From Nitratireductor aquimarinus (GTDB lineage: Bacteria > Pseudomonadota > Alphaproteobacteria > Rhizobiales > Rhizobiaceae): a stretch of DNA of 64,000 nucleotides. This document shows, piece after piece, positions 16,339 to 24,888 of this stretch. Position 1 is the first letter of the stretch; every line of letters begins with the position of its first letter. The stretch covers positions 304,495-368,494 of the forward strand of contig NZ_JAFKDE010000006.1 of the NCBI RefSeq assembly GCF_017255295.1. The letters run 5' to 3'. The translations under genes were made by a program, and so were the position numbers. Below the pieces are notes generated by a model that was given only the letters and a program-made list of their open reading frames with translations, was not told the DNA's origin and ran no database searches.

Positions 16339-16773
16339 CTACCCCCTGCTTCCCACCCAGTATCGCGGCCCCGGCCCGGCCCGGCTTGCCCGGTCGGCCG
16401 GGTTCGTGAGCGCGCATGTCTCCAGCGAGAGGCAGCCGCAGGAGATGCATTCGGTGAGCCCGCGCTTCAGACGCTCCATCTCTGCAATGCGCTCGTCAAT
16501 GCGCTGCGTCCAGCTTTCTGAAAGACGCGCCCAGTCATCGCCCTTGGGCACATGATCGGTGGGCAGCTTGTCGAGCTCGGCGCGGATCTCATCAAGCGAG
16601 AGCCCCACCCGCTGCGCAAAGACGATGAACGCCACACGGCGCAGCACAGCGCGCTGATAGCGCCGGTGCCCGGAGCCTGCGCGTTCGGAGACGATCAGCC
16701 CCCGCTCTTCATAATAGCGCAGCGCGGAAGCCGCGACGCCACTGCGCCGCGATACCTGATTAATGGTGAGCAT
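16339..16773 (-). CDS. soxR: Redox-sensitive MerR-type activator SoxR
   Basis: A 144-residue MerR protein with an N-terminal winged helix (SRRSGVAASALRYYEERGLI) and the SoxR [2Fe-2S] cluster motif CISCGCLSLETC near the C-terminus (CxxCxCx5C). Oxidation of the cluster, usually by redox-cycling drugs, activates transcription of target promoters. Alternatively the TTG at 16782 starts the protein, because GGAGG lies 8 nt ahead of it. An in-frame LELELE-type hexanucleotide repeat continues upstream. No soxS-like target is next to it; in most bacteria SoxR directly regulates exporters. Confidence 0.9.
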   Translation of the reverse strand: MLTINQVSRRSGVAASALRYYEERGLIVSERAGSGHRRYQRAVLRRVAFIVFAQRVGLSLDEIRAELDKLPTDHVPKGDDWARLSESWTQRIDERIAEMERLKRGLTECISCGCLSLETCALTNPADRASRAGPGPRYWVGSRG

Positions 16774-16797
16774 CGATGCCAAGACGGTTTCCTCCAA

Positions 16798-16840
16798 CTC
16801 CAGCACCAGCTCCAGCTCCAGCTCCAGCTCCAGCCAAGAA
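16798..16840. repeat. Hexanucleotide CTCCAG repeat upstream of soxR
   Basis: About seven units of a six-base repeat (CTCCAG, once CACCAG) lie 25 bp upstream of the soxR ATG. On the minus strand the repeat could encode LELELELELVLELEE in frame with soxR. Because the unit is six bases, changes in copy number would not shift the frame. Confidence 0.8.
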
Positions 16841-16941
16841 GCTCTCACAGGCCGGCTTCCAAACTCGAGCTCAATTGAACTTAATTTTTATACGGCACAA
16901 AGCTTTTTAGGAAACGCGTTATTGCCGGCGCGGCATGACAA

Positions 16942-17003
16942 ATCCGGGGGCGCAAATCCGGGGTCGCAGGTCCGGGGGCGCAGGTCCAGGGTCGCAGGCC
17001 CGG
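16942..17003. repeat. Degenerate 14-15-bp tandem repeats
   Basis: Four or five copies of a TCCGGGGGCGCAGG-like unit lie in the gap between soxR and the fhs terminator. No start codon, ribosome binding site or recognised motif accompanies them. The rest of 16774-17142 shows no gene that I can support. Confidence 0.7.
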
Positions 17004-17142
17004 CATCAGATGCAGCGGACAATCCGGCATCTCCCTGCGATGAGCCGGGCCAGCGCGCACCAGCCTGCGCCCCCCGAGCACCACCAACACACCCTGCCGC
17101 TCGCGCCCCACCGGCGAAAGCACCACGCCAGTACCGGCCAAC

Positions 17143-17166
17143 AAAAAGGCGGGCTTGCGGCCCGCC
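17143..17166 (-). terminator. Rho-independent terminator of fhs
   Basis: On the minus strand GGCGGGC-CGCAA-GCCCGCC is followed by TTTTTG. It begins about 22 bp after the fhs stop codon. Confidence 0.85.
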
Positions 17167-17188
17167 TCCTGCTTTCCGACTCAACTTA

Positions 17189-18904
17189 TCAGGAAAGTCC
17201 TTCGATCTGCCCGTCATCGTTGAGGAAAATATGCTCGGATGACGGCACTTTGGGCAGGCCCGGCATGGTCATGATCTCACCGCAGATCGCCACCACGAAA
17301 CCGGCGCCGGCGGAAAGCCGCACCTCGCGGATCGGCACCACATGCCCCGTCGGCGCGCCACGCAGATTTGGGTCGGTGGAGAAGGAGTACTGCGTTTTCG
17401 CCATGCAGACGGGAAGATGGCCATAGCCCTGCTCTTCCCACTGCTTGAGCTGGTTGCGCACGGATTTGTCGGCAACCGCCTCGGAACCGCGATAGATGCG
17501 CTTCACCACCGTTTCGATCTTCTCGAACAGCGAGATCTCGTCGGCATAAAGCGGGGCAAACTGCGAGACGCCGCTCTCGGCCAGCGCCACCACCTTGTGC
17601 GCCAGCTCCTCGATGCCGGCGGAGCCTTCCGCCCAGTGCCGGCACAGAATGGCCTCTTCGCCCTGCTCGGCCACATAGGCCTTCACCGCCTCGATCTCGG
17701 CATCCGTATCGGTGTGGAAATGGTTGATGGCGACAATGGCCGGCACGCCGAACTGCTTCACATTCTCGATATGGCGTCCGAGATTGGCGCAACCGGCCTT
17801 CACCGCCTCGACATTCTCCGCGCCCAGATCTTCCTTCTTCACACCGCCATTCATCTTGAGCGCCCGCACGGTCGCAACGATGACGGCAGCAGCCGGCTTA
17901 AGGCCCGCCTTGCGGCACTTGATATCGAAGAACTTCTCCGCACCCAGATCCGCACCAAACCCGGCCTCGGTGACCACATAGTCGGCGATCTTGAGCGCCG
18001 TCGTGGTCGCCATTACCGAGTTGCAGCCATGGGCAATGTTGGCGAAGGGGCCGCCATGAACAAAGGCGGGATTGTTCTCCAGCGTCTGCACCAGATTGGG
18101 CTGCAGCGCGTCCTTTAACAGCACCGTCATCGCGCCATCGGCCTTGATGTCGCGCGCAAAGACCGGGCTCTTGTCGCGGCGGTAGCCGACGATGATGTCA
18201 CCCAGACGCTTTTCCAGATCTTTCAGATCGGTCGCAAGGCACAGAATGGCCATGACCTCGGAGGCCACGGTGATGTCGAAGCCCGCCTCGCGCGGAAAGC
18301 CGTTTGCCACGCCGCCCAGCGAGCAGACGATCTCACGCAGCGCCCGGTCGTTCATGTCCATCACACGCCGCCAGGTCACACGGCGCGTGTCGATCTCTTC
18401 GGCATTGCCCCAGTAGATGTGGTTGTCGATCAGCGCCGAGAGCAGGTTGTGAGCCGAGGTGATGGCGTGAAAATCACCGGTGAAATGAAGGTTCATGTCC
18501 TCCATCGGCACCACCTGGGCATAGCCGCCGCCGGCGGCCCCGCCCTTCACGCCGAAGCACGGGCCGAGCGAGGCTTCGCGAATGCAGATCGCCGCCTTCT
18601 TGCCGATGCGGTTCAGTCCATCGCCAAGCCCCACCGTCGTCGTGGTCTTGCCTTCGCCAGCCGGCGTCGGATTGATCGCCGTGACAAGGATCAGCTTGCC
18701 GTCCGTGTTGTTGCGCGTCTCGGCGATGAACTCGGCCGAAACCTTCGCCTTGTCATGGCCGTAGGGCAGAAGATGCTCGGAGGGAATGTCCAGCCGCGCA
18801 CCGATCTCCTGAATCGGCTTTTTCTTCGCCGCCCGGGCGATTTCGATGTCGGACTTCACTTCGGCGCCGGATTTCATTTCGGCCCCGGATTTGATTTCGG
18901 CCAT
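17189..18904 (-). CDS. fhs: Formate--tetrahydrofolate ligase
   Basis: Makes 10-formyl-tetrahydrofolate from formate, ATP and tetrahydrofolate in one-carbon metabolism. The 571-residue protein has the ATP-binding [18 protein letters not shown] near residue 80 and the family core [21 protein letters not shown]. The ATG at 18904 has GGAGAGGG about 10 nt upstream. The first 16 residues contain three copies of a KSGAE-like hexapeptide encoded by 18-bp repeats; normally the protein starts close to DIEIARAA. A strong terminator follows. The gene stands alone. Confidence 0.95.
   Translation of the reverse strand: MAEIKSGAEMKSGAEVKSDIEIARAAKKKPIQEIGARLDIPSEHLLPYGHDKAKVSAEFIAETRNNTDGKLILVTAINPTPAGEGKTTTTVGLGDGLNRIGKKAAICIREASLGPCFGVKGGAAGGGYAQVVPMEDMNLHFTGDFHAITSAHNLLSALIDNHIYWGNAEEIDTRRVTWRRVMDMNDRALREIVCSLGGVANGFPREAGFDITVASEVMAILCLATDLKDLEKRLGDIIVGYRRDKSPVFARDIKADGAMTVLLKDALQPNLVQTLENNPAFVHGGPFANIAHGCNSVMATTTALKIADYVVTEAGFGADLGAEKFFDIKCRKAGLKPAAAVIVATVRALKMNGGVKKEDLGAENVEAVKAGCANLGRHIENVKQFGVPAIVAINHFHTDTDAEIEAVKAYVAEQGEEAILCRHWAEGSAGIEELAHKVVALAESGVSQFAPLYADEISLFEKIETVVKRIYRGSEAVADKSVRNQLKQWEEQGYGHLPVCMAKTQYSFSTDPNLRGAPTGHVVPIREVRLSAGAGFVVAICGEIMTMPGLPKVPSSEHIFLNDDGQIEGLS
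18849..18902. repeat. Three 18-bp repeats in the 5' end of fhs
   Basis: Three consecutive 18-bp units (consensus on the plus strand CCGGATTTCATTTCGGCC) encode [12 protein letters not shown] and VKSDIE. They form an extra N-terminal tail on the Fhs protein directly after the start codon. Confidence 0.8.
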
Positions 18905-19087
18905 GACGATGATTCCCTCTCCCGATGGTCCGCAACGTTTGCCGATTGGCATAAAGCCGCGAATTGAAAACGTCCACCGTCGCAAAAGAGGCGCACAATG
19001 CGTGAAATGCGACAGGCTGCATTCGATGGTGGTGGTGAAACGACAGGCGCGCGAAAAGCCGCGCCTGCCACACAGTGGCGAACCGGA

Positions 19088-20212
19088 TTAGCGGTCGAGA
19101 ACGAGGCGCAGTTCAACCAGGTTGGAGCGCACCCGCAGGATGTAGAAGCCCATCGTGGCCAGATGCGTGGGCATGATCCACCCATCCTCACGCCCATTGG
19201 AAATGATGAAGGGCTGCACGTTGAGCGCCGCGCGGAACTGCTCTTCCGTCGTATCCCACAGCGAGCCGAGCGAACGCTGCTTGATAACGTCCTCGAAGTC
19301 CGCGCCCGCTGCCGTCAGGAGGCCGTAATAGGCATAGAGCTGGCCATAGGCGAACCAGAAGCGGTCATCCGCACGCGTGTCGAACCAGCCCGAATTGTAG
19401 TTCTCCGAACGCTGGCGCAGCAGGTCCGAGGTCGACCCCAGATCGCTGGCGATGCGGTCGAGAAACTGGATCAGATTGTCGGCGCGGGCGTCAAAAACCG
19501 CCTCGCAGCTTTCAAGCCGGTCGTTGAACTTGCGCAGGTCGCGGATGGCGGACCGGTAGAAGCTGGGCGTCGGCGTCTTGGGACCAAACGGGCTCAGGCC
19601 GAAATACCAGGTTTCCTCATCGAAGGTCAGCGCACCGCGCGCATTCTGCAGATCACGGTCGATCTGCGACGTGCCGCGCACGCGCCCAAGCGCATCCACC
19701 AGTTCGATGGCGCTGCGGCGGGCCGCCTGGTTGATGCCGCGCTGGAACGACGCCTTGTTGTCGAAGAAGGGCGTGTCATCCCAGTCGAGCGCAAAGAAAA
19801 AGCCGAGCTTGTAGAGCAGCATGGAGGAAATCCATGCATTCTCATTGACGTTGAAATCGGTCAGATCCGCCGTCACGTCGACAATGGCCGAGCGTCCGCA
19901 GGTGCGCGTCTCGCCGCCCTGTGTGGCCGCGGTCTGCTCGCCAGCGGAAACGCTGCGCTCTTCCAGCTTGTACTCTTCCACATAGTCCGGATTGAAGCCG
20001 GTCCAGACCTGCGTCTGCCAGAAGAAGTATCCGTAGAAGCCCACGATCACGAGAACAACGAGGCCGACCGAGCCGCGCACGATCCAGCCGCGGCGCGTGT
20101 ACCAGCGCCCGACCGCCATGAACGGCCACAGGATCCAGGCGATCACGAGCCCGATGCCCCGGCCGATCCAGTGAAACACACGGGTGAAAAATTCAACGAT
20201 CGGATCGAGCAC
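19088..20212 (-). CDS. DUF2333 membrane protein (AAA+ cluster gene 5)
   Basis: A 374-residue protein matching DUF2333: an N-terminal membrane segment (about residues 40-66, RGSVGLVVLVIVGFYGYFF) followed by a large soluble region, probably periplasmic, with the family-typical NENAWISSMLLYKLGFFFALDWDDTPFFDNKASFQRG stretch. Function unknown. It is the last gene of a five-gene, same-strand group: coiled-coil protein, unknown 382-residue protein, AAA+ ATPase, DUF6638-like protein and this one. The group suggests a membrane-linked complex. Confidence 0.75.
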   Translation of the reverse strand: MLDPIVEFFTRVFHWIGRGIGLVIAWILWPFMAVGRWYTRRGWIVRGSVGLVVLVIVGFYGYFFWQTQVWTGFNPDYVEEYKLEERSVSAGEQTAATQGGETRTCGRSAIVDVTADLTDFNVNENAWISSMLLYKLGFFFALDWDDTPFFDNKASFQRGINQAARRSAIELVDALGRVRGTSQIDRDLQNARGALTFDEETWYFGLSPFGPKTPTPSFYRSAIRDLRKFNDRLESCEAVFDARADNLIQFLDRIASDLGSTSDLLRQRSENYNSGWFDTRADDRFWFAYGQLYAYYGLLTAAGADFEDVIKQRSLGSLWDTTEEQFRAALNVQPFIISNGREDGWIMPTHLATMGFYILRVRSNLVELRLVLDR

Positions 20213-20234
20213 GAAGCGCCTCCCTCAGGCGTTT

Positions 20235-21521
20235 TTAATCCAGGCCATAGAGGCGCTTTCTCAGCGCCGGTTTATCCCTGAGATAAGCGGTTTTGAGCTG
20301 CGCCACAACATATTCGCGCCAGGCGTCGGAATAGCGCTCGTAATCCTTGTAGAAACCCTGCTTGTTGAACACATAGCGGGCGATGAAATCGGACGGCACG
20401 AAGTCGGAAATCAACCTGTTGGTGAGCCATGCATCCGGATGTTCAGGATCGGCCCGCGTAACGAGAAAGCGCAGGCGCGGCGGGATTTCCTCGATCTTGA
20501 GCCTGCCCGTCTGGCTGATCTCACGCACGGCGGCATTGAGGAAGGGAATGCTCCCCTCGCCCGCCACCAGCCCGGCATTGCGGTGTGTCCAGGTCTGCAG
20601 CCAGACCGGGTCGACGCGCGCAAAATCCGTATCCGGGTCTTCGCGGCGCACCAGATCAAGCAGCACCATCTCGCCGCGATGGGCAAGATAGTTCGACCGT
20701 TCGATCCACGAGGCGCGCGGCAACTGAATGCGGCCCGTCTCCGCCAGAAAGCGGAAGATGCGCGCCGGATCGTCCTTCGACAGATAGCTCACCTGCCATG
20801 GCCGCGAGCGGCGAAAGCCCGGCGTTGCCGGATCGGCGATCACCGTTGTCGTGTCGCGGTCAATGAAGATGTAGACGCCGCCGAAATGGCTGGTCCAGTA
20901 GGCGTCATGCCGGAACACCACCTGCTCCGGCACGAGGCTGTTTTCGCGAATGTCACCGGTCTCGCGTGCAAGCGCCACCATGCGGTTGAGCAGCGCATCG
21001 TCACGCCAGGCATCCGGCTCGTGCTTCACCCGGTCGGCCAGCCGCCCCAGTTCCGCCGCCTTGCCGAGCAGGTCTTCCGCCGAGAGAACCTTGAACTCCA
21101 CCTGCACGATGGAGAGCAGATCCTCTATGTCGCGCACCTGGTTCACCTGCTCCTCGATCTCGCCATAGACCACATCCTTGATCGTGATGGCGTTGATGGC
21201 GCGCGCATTGGCCATCATGAACTCGTAGACGAGCTGCGAGGTGTTGGAGAAGGCCGTGTGAACCACCGGCAATTCGATCTGCGCCGGTGTCAGAATGATG
21301 AAGCGCCGATTGACGCCATTGGGATCGAGATACTGGATATCTTCCAGTTCCTCCGCGATCTGCGGCGAGAAGCCGGTGCGATCGATCTCGAAGGAAGCAA
21401 GCTTCGTCTGCGGCACACCAAAGGCATCCAGCGCCTTGTTGTAACGCGCAATCAGATGCGGCTCTTCGATCCTGAGCAGGCGGCCAAAAATGAGGTCGTT
21501 GTCGCGCAGGAGGTTCACCAC
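20235..21521 (-). CDS. DUF6638-like protein of unknown function (AAA+ cluster gene 4)
   Basis: A 428-residue soluble protein that I believe matches the DUF6638 family, but I do not recognise catalytic motifs. It has a mixed alpha/beta composition, no signal peptide and no membrane segment. Its start overlaps the AAA+ ATPase stop by 7 bp, implying translational coupling, and its stop is 22 bp ahead of the DUF2333 gene. The coupling makes a physical partnership with the ATPase likely. No further function can be read from sequence. Confidence 0.6.
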   Translation of the reverse strand: MVNLLRDNDLIFGRLLRIEEPHLIARYNKALDAFGVPQTKLASFEIDRTGFSPQIAEELEDIQYLDPNGVNRRFIILTPAQIELPVVHTAFSNTSQLVYEFMMANARAINAITIKDVVYGEIEEQVNQVRDIEDLLSIVQVEFKVLSAEDLLGKAAELGRLADRVKHEPDAWRDDALLNRMVALARETGDIRENSLVPEQVVFRHDAYWTSHFGGVYIFIDRDTTTVIADPATPGFRRSRPWQVSYLSKDDPARIFRFLAETGRIQLPRASWIERSNYLAHRGEMVLLDLVRREDPDTDFARVDPVWLQTWTHRNAGLVAGEGSIPFLNAAVREISQTGRLKIEEIPPRLRFLVTRADPEHPDAWLTNRLISDFVPSDFIARYVFNKQGFYKDYERYSDAWREYVVAQLKTAYLRDKPALRKRLYGLD

Positions 21522-23419
21522 ACACCCCTCGCCTTCATCTCCTCGATCTCGCGCAGCGCGCGTTCGCGCAGGCGCTGGTCGCGGACGATGCCCGAAACGG
21601 CGGCATCGTCGGAGCGGTCCGAGTAGCGGAATTCCGAATCCGCATAGCGATTGATCTCCTGCATCACCATGTCCATCGTGAATGGCCGGCGCAGCTCGGC
21701 GATCATCGCTTTCTTGTCGTCATAACCCCGGCGCATGAACGCGTCCGGCGTCTCGAACCATTCGTCGGGAAGCTCGATGTCCATGGCGCGCATCTTGATG
21801 GCGTCGGTGATGTTCTTGATGGCGCGGCCGGTGAAGCGCGGCTCCGCCAGCTTGATCTCATGCAGATAGGCGCCAATATCCGTCAGCGTCTTCGGCTCGC
21901 CGCGATCGTTCAGGAAGCGCTCATAGACCTTCGCAAGCCCGTCTTCCTGCGGTCTGGAATGTGCCTCATAGGCAGTCTCGACCGCGCGCTTGATCTCCTG
22001 CGTGGCGTAAAGCGCGTGCTCGCCAAGCGGGATCGAATGGTTCTTGCCGGCCAGAAGCACGAAAATGTCGACATAATCCTCAAAAGTCTGCGGCCCGTCG
22101 ACAAGCCAGCGCGCGCCGGCGCGCTGGCGCAACGCGTCGTCCACATTCTCCGGATAGTTGGAGAACATGCCAAAGGAGCAGTTGCCGCGCACCACGGTGC
22201 CCGCGCCCGCAAAACTCTCCATCAGAACGCCCGTCACCTCCTGTTGACCGGCAGACGCCCGGTCGTCGGAGCGCTTGGCCGCCACCTGGTCGATGTCGTC
22301 AATGGTGCCGAAGCCGATGGCGCGCGGGCTCAGCACATTTTCCACGAACTGCTTGCAGTTCTGGCCCGACTTGCCCTGATAGGAGGAAATCTGGTCGACG
22401 CCGAAATTCTCGTAGTGGAACGGCACACCCGCCACCTGGCAGTAATCGTTCAACAGCCCGGCGGTCATCTGGATAAGGATGGTCTTGCCGGTGCCCGGTG
22501 CGCCATCACCAATGAAGGTGAACAGAAAGCCCCCCAGCTCCACGAAGGGGTTGAGCTGGCGGTCGAAATCATACGCCATCAGCATCTTGGCGAGCTTCAT
22601 GGCCTGATATTTGGCAATGTGGTTGCCGATGATCTCGTTGGGCTTCTTGAACGTCATGACAAGCGGCTTGCGCCGGCTTCCCGGCGCAATGTCGAACCCG
22701 TCCAGCGTGAAATCGTCGGCCTCGAGCCGCATATGCGTGTCTTCAAACGCACCGAGACCGGTGAAACGGCTGCGCCGCTGCAACAGCCCCTCGATTGCGA
22801 CGCGGGCAAGCGCGCGGGCGCGCGCCGTCATTGCCGTGTCGTCGGCAGCACCCGTGATCGCCCCATCAAGCGCGGCAAGAACGCTCTTCAGCGCATCCTG
22901 CGGCGTGTCGAACTGAAAGTCCGGCTCATCCGTGTCATTTACCGGCTCGCTGTCGGCGTCGAGCATCTGCAGGAGATAGGATGAGAGCGTGAAGGCCGCG
23001 ACATAGGCCGAAGCCTGCAAAAGCGCGTGATAGGTCTGCGCCGCATCGCCCTCAAGCGGGCTGCGGGCGTTCCGCTCCTGAAGGCTTTCAAGCTCGGTTG
23101 ACCGCGCGAAGACATCGGCCACCGCAAGCGCCACCGCCGCCCCGCGCCGGGCGCGGAAAAGAAGCGTGTGCTGCGCAATGGAGAGCATGGGGTCGCCCTG
23201 GCGGATGGCGGCGATGGTTTTCGCCAGCTCCACCTCACGCGTCCTGCGCAATGCGCCGGTGGAAACGGTCGAAACGAAACGCCGCCCGGTGCCGGCAAGC
23301 CCGGTGCCGGAGCCGCCGCCATCGGCCTGCAGAACCACAAAGCGCGTCACAAGGCTCTGCGCCGTCGCCCGGTGCTTCTCGATGTCTTTCTCGTCGATGG
23401 TCGTCAGGCCGGTGTCCAT
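21515..23419 (-). CDS. AAA+ ATPase (AAA+ cluster gene 3)
   Basis: A 634-residue protein with a helical N-terminal part and an AAA+ module. Walker A is GDGAPGTGKT (about 304-313); the Walker-B region GFGTIDDIDQVAA follows near residue 370, and NVDDALRQRAGARW looks like the sensor-2/arginine-finger segment. The C-terminal 200 residues are helical. It probably remodels a protein partner and may form a ring. It is the central gene of a cluster with two conserved unknown proteins, a coiled-coil protein and a membrane DUF2333 protein; the target is not known. Confidence 0.85.
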   Translation of the reverse strand: MDTGLTTIDEKDIEKHRATAQSLVTRFVVLQADGGGSGTGLAGTGRRFVSTVSTGALRRTREVELAKTIAAIRQGDPMLSIAQHTLLFRARRGAAVALAVADVFARSTELESLQERNARSPLEGDAAQTYHALLQASAYVAAFTLSSYLLQMLDADSEPVNDTDEPDFQFDTPQDALKSVLAALDGAITGAADDTAMTARARALARVAIEGLLQRRSRFTGLGAFEDTHMRLEADDFTLDGFDIAPGSRRKPLVMTFKKPNEIIGNHIAKYQAMKLAKMLMAYDFDRQLNPFVELGGFLFTFIGDGAPGTGKTILIQMTAGLLNDYCQVAGVPFHYENFGVDQISSYQGKSGQNCKQFVENVLSPRAIGFGTIDDIDQVAAKRSDDRASAGQQEVTGVLMESFAGAGTVVRGNCSFGMFSNYPENVDDALRQRAGARWLVDGPQTFEDYVDIFVLLAGKNHSIPLGEHALYATQEIKRAVETAYEAHSRPQEDGLAKVYERFLNDRGEPKTLTDIGAYLHEIKLAEPRFTGRAIKNITDAIKMRAMDIELPDEWFETPDAFMRRGYDDKKAMIAELRRPFTMDMVMQEINRYADSEFRYSDRSDDAAVSGIVRDQRLRERALREIEEMKARGVW

Positions 23420-23479
23420 GGAAACTCCTGATCTGTCGGGCAGTGGGACTGCCCCTGATGCGCAACGCCTGCCGCCATC

Positions 23480-23540
23480 GCCCTTCTCCCCGCCTGCGGG
23501 GAGAAGGTGCCGGCAGGCGGATGAGGGGCTGGCGTATGGT
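23480..23540. repeat. Intergenic palindromic repeat, copy 1
   Basis: Contains CCTTCTCCCCGCCTGCGGGGAGAAGG-type inverted arms with GGCAGGCGGATGAGGGGC after it. It resembles the short dispersed palindromes common between rhizobial genes and matches part of the element at 24740-24852. Confidence 0.7.
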
Positions 23541-23560
23541 CTTCTGCCGGAGCGAAGCTG

Positions 23561-24709
23561 CTACACATCCGTAATCACCCGCCCGCCCGAAATGACGTGC
23601 ACGTCGTAGCCATCGAAAATCTTCTGTGCTTCGCCTGCGGCATAGAGCGCCTGATAGGCCTCATGCGGCACGAGCGCGTGCTGCTCATAGGCGCTCACGC
23701 CCATGCGGGCGGCGTCCAGATCATCCGTGTCGATGAAGAACTCCTCGCGCGCCGGCTGGCTGGACCACAGCCCCTTGCGAGCCGGGCGCTCGGTCTTGGA
23801 ATAGACCTCCTGCACCGTCCAGGTGAGAAGCCACGCGTTTTCGCGCCGGCGCACCCTGCCGAGCACGTCAGACACGGTGGAGTTATTCTCCGTGATACCC
23901 GCCGTGTAGAACGGCCCGAGCACCACCCGGCGCAATTGCTTGGGGTGGAGATGGTCGAAATCCTTGTCGAGATTTCCGGCAATCGTGGCCGGAGACAGGG
24001 AATAGGCGGAGTTTTTTTCCGCGAAATCGTCAAATTGATGCGCAAGCTCCGGGTTGAGCAGACCGCCGACCGGAAACCCGATATCGACGTCCTCCCTGAG
24101 CTTTCCTTCGTCGGAAACCAGCGCCTTGAGCATGCCGGGCGAGGAATCCTCGACCGCCGCCATGTAGACCATGGGCAGGCTCGAATTTCCGTCAAAAGCG
24201 CCCCAATGCACCAGATAATAGGGCCGTTTTGTCTTCGGATTCACCGAAACGCGCACAGTTTCCGGCAAAATGAAGGGCGAGAAGATCTTTCCCTCCTTCA
24301 CCTCCTCCAGATAGAGGCGCTCGGCCATGGACTGCTGGAGATCCGCAGGGAACGCGCGGTGACGCAGGATGAAATCGACCATTTCGGCGCGCAGCTCGTC
24401 CGGACCGGAAATGCCGGCAAGCCGCTGTTCCGCCTGCCGCCGGTCGTTCTCCAGTTCCAGAACGCTCTGAAACACCGGATATCCGCTTTCGGCCCGCTGG
24501 ATGCGGAACTTTTCCATGAAACCGAGCCGGTTGCGCCAGCAGTCGAAGGACCGCTCCAGCCGGCCGATATAGGGCGCGACCACTTCGGCCACGAGGCCGT
24601 GCGACTGAAACGGCGAGGCCGTGCGGTCGCCGAAATAGACGCCGAGCCCTTCGAGCGCGGACGCAATGGCATCGAAATAACGCGCTGCGGCGTCAGGAGC
24701 GGTGTTCAT
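23561..24709 (-). CDS. Conserved protein of unknown function (AAA+ cluster gene 2)
   Basis: A 382-residue soluble protein that I do not recognise. The N-terminal 150 residues look helical and the C-terminal half mixed; SVNPKTKRPYYLVHWGAFDGNSSLPMVYMA is a distinctive stretch. It starts at the ATG at 24709. Both flanks carry the same class of palindromic repeat. It lies between the coiled-coil protein and the AAA+ ATPase on the same strand, so it is probably part of the same functional unit. Confidence 0.6.
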   Translation of the reverse strand: MNTAPDAAARYFDAIASALEGLGVYFGDRTASPFQSHGLVAEVVAPYIGRLERSFDCWRNRLGFMEKFRIQRAESGYPVFQSVLELENDRRQAEQRLAGISGPDELRAEMVDFILRHRAFPADLQQSMAERLYLEEVKEGKIFSPFILPETVRVSVNPKTKRPYYLVHWGAFDGNSSLPMVYMAAVEDSSPGMLKALVSDEGKLREDVDIGFPVGGLLNPELAHQFDDFAEKNSAYSLSPATIAGNLDKDFDHLHPKQLRRVVLGPFYTAGITENNSTVSDVLGRVRRRENAWLLTWTVQEVYSKTERPARKGLWSSQPAREEFFIDTDDLDAARMGVSAYEQHALVPHEAYQALYAAGEAQKIFDGYDVHVISGGRVITDV

Positions 24710-24739
24710 GCAAAAGACCTGTTCTGGGACCTTGGCGCA

Positions 24740-24852
24740 CGCCCCTCATCCGCCTGCCTGAACCTTCTCCCCTCATGCGACGAGAAGGAAGAGGGTCGCC
24801 ACGTAAACGTCCCCCTCTCCCCGCGAGCGGGGAGAGGGTAAGGGTGAGGGGC
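24740..24852. repeat. Intergenic palindromic repeats, copy 2
   Basis: Two related elements in tandem: a CCTTCTCCCCTCATGCGACGAGAAGG-like palindrome and a CCCTCTCCCCGCGAGCGGGGAGAGGG palindrome, bounded by GCCCCTCATCC and GGTGAGGGGC. They match the class at 23480-23540. Confidence 0.7.
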
Positions 24853-24888
24853 GAGGCTCCACATTGAAGGTCCGCGCACTGTATGTCG

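Noticed and set aside
18998..20281. 427-residue plus-strand frame opposite the DUF2333 gene
   Set aside because: Antisense to a gene with family motifs; no domain and no start site.
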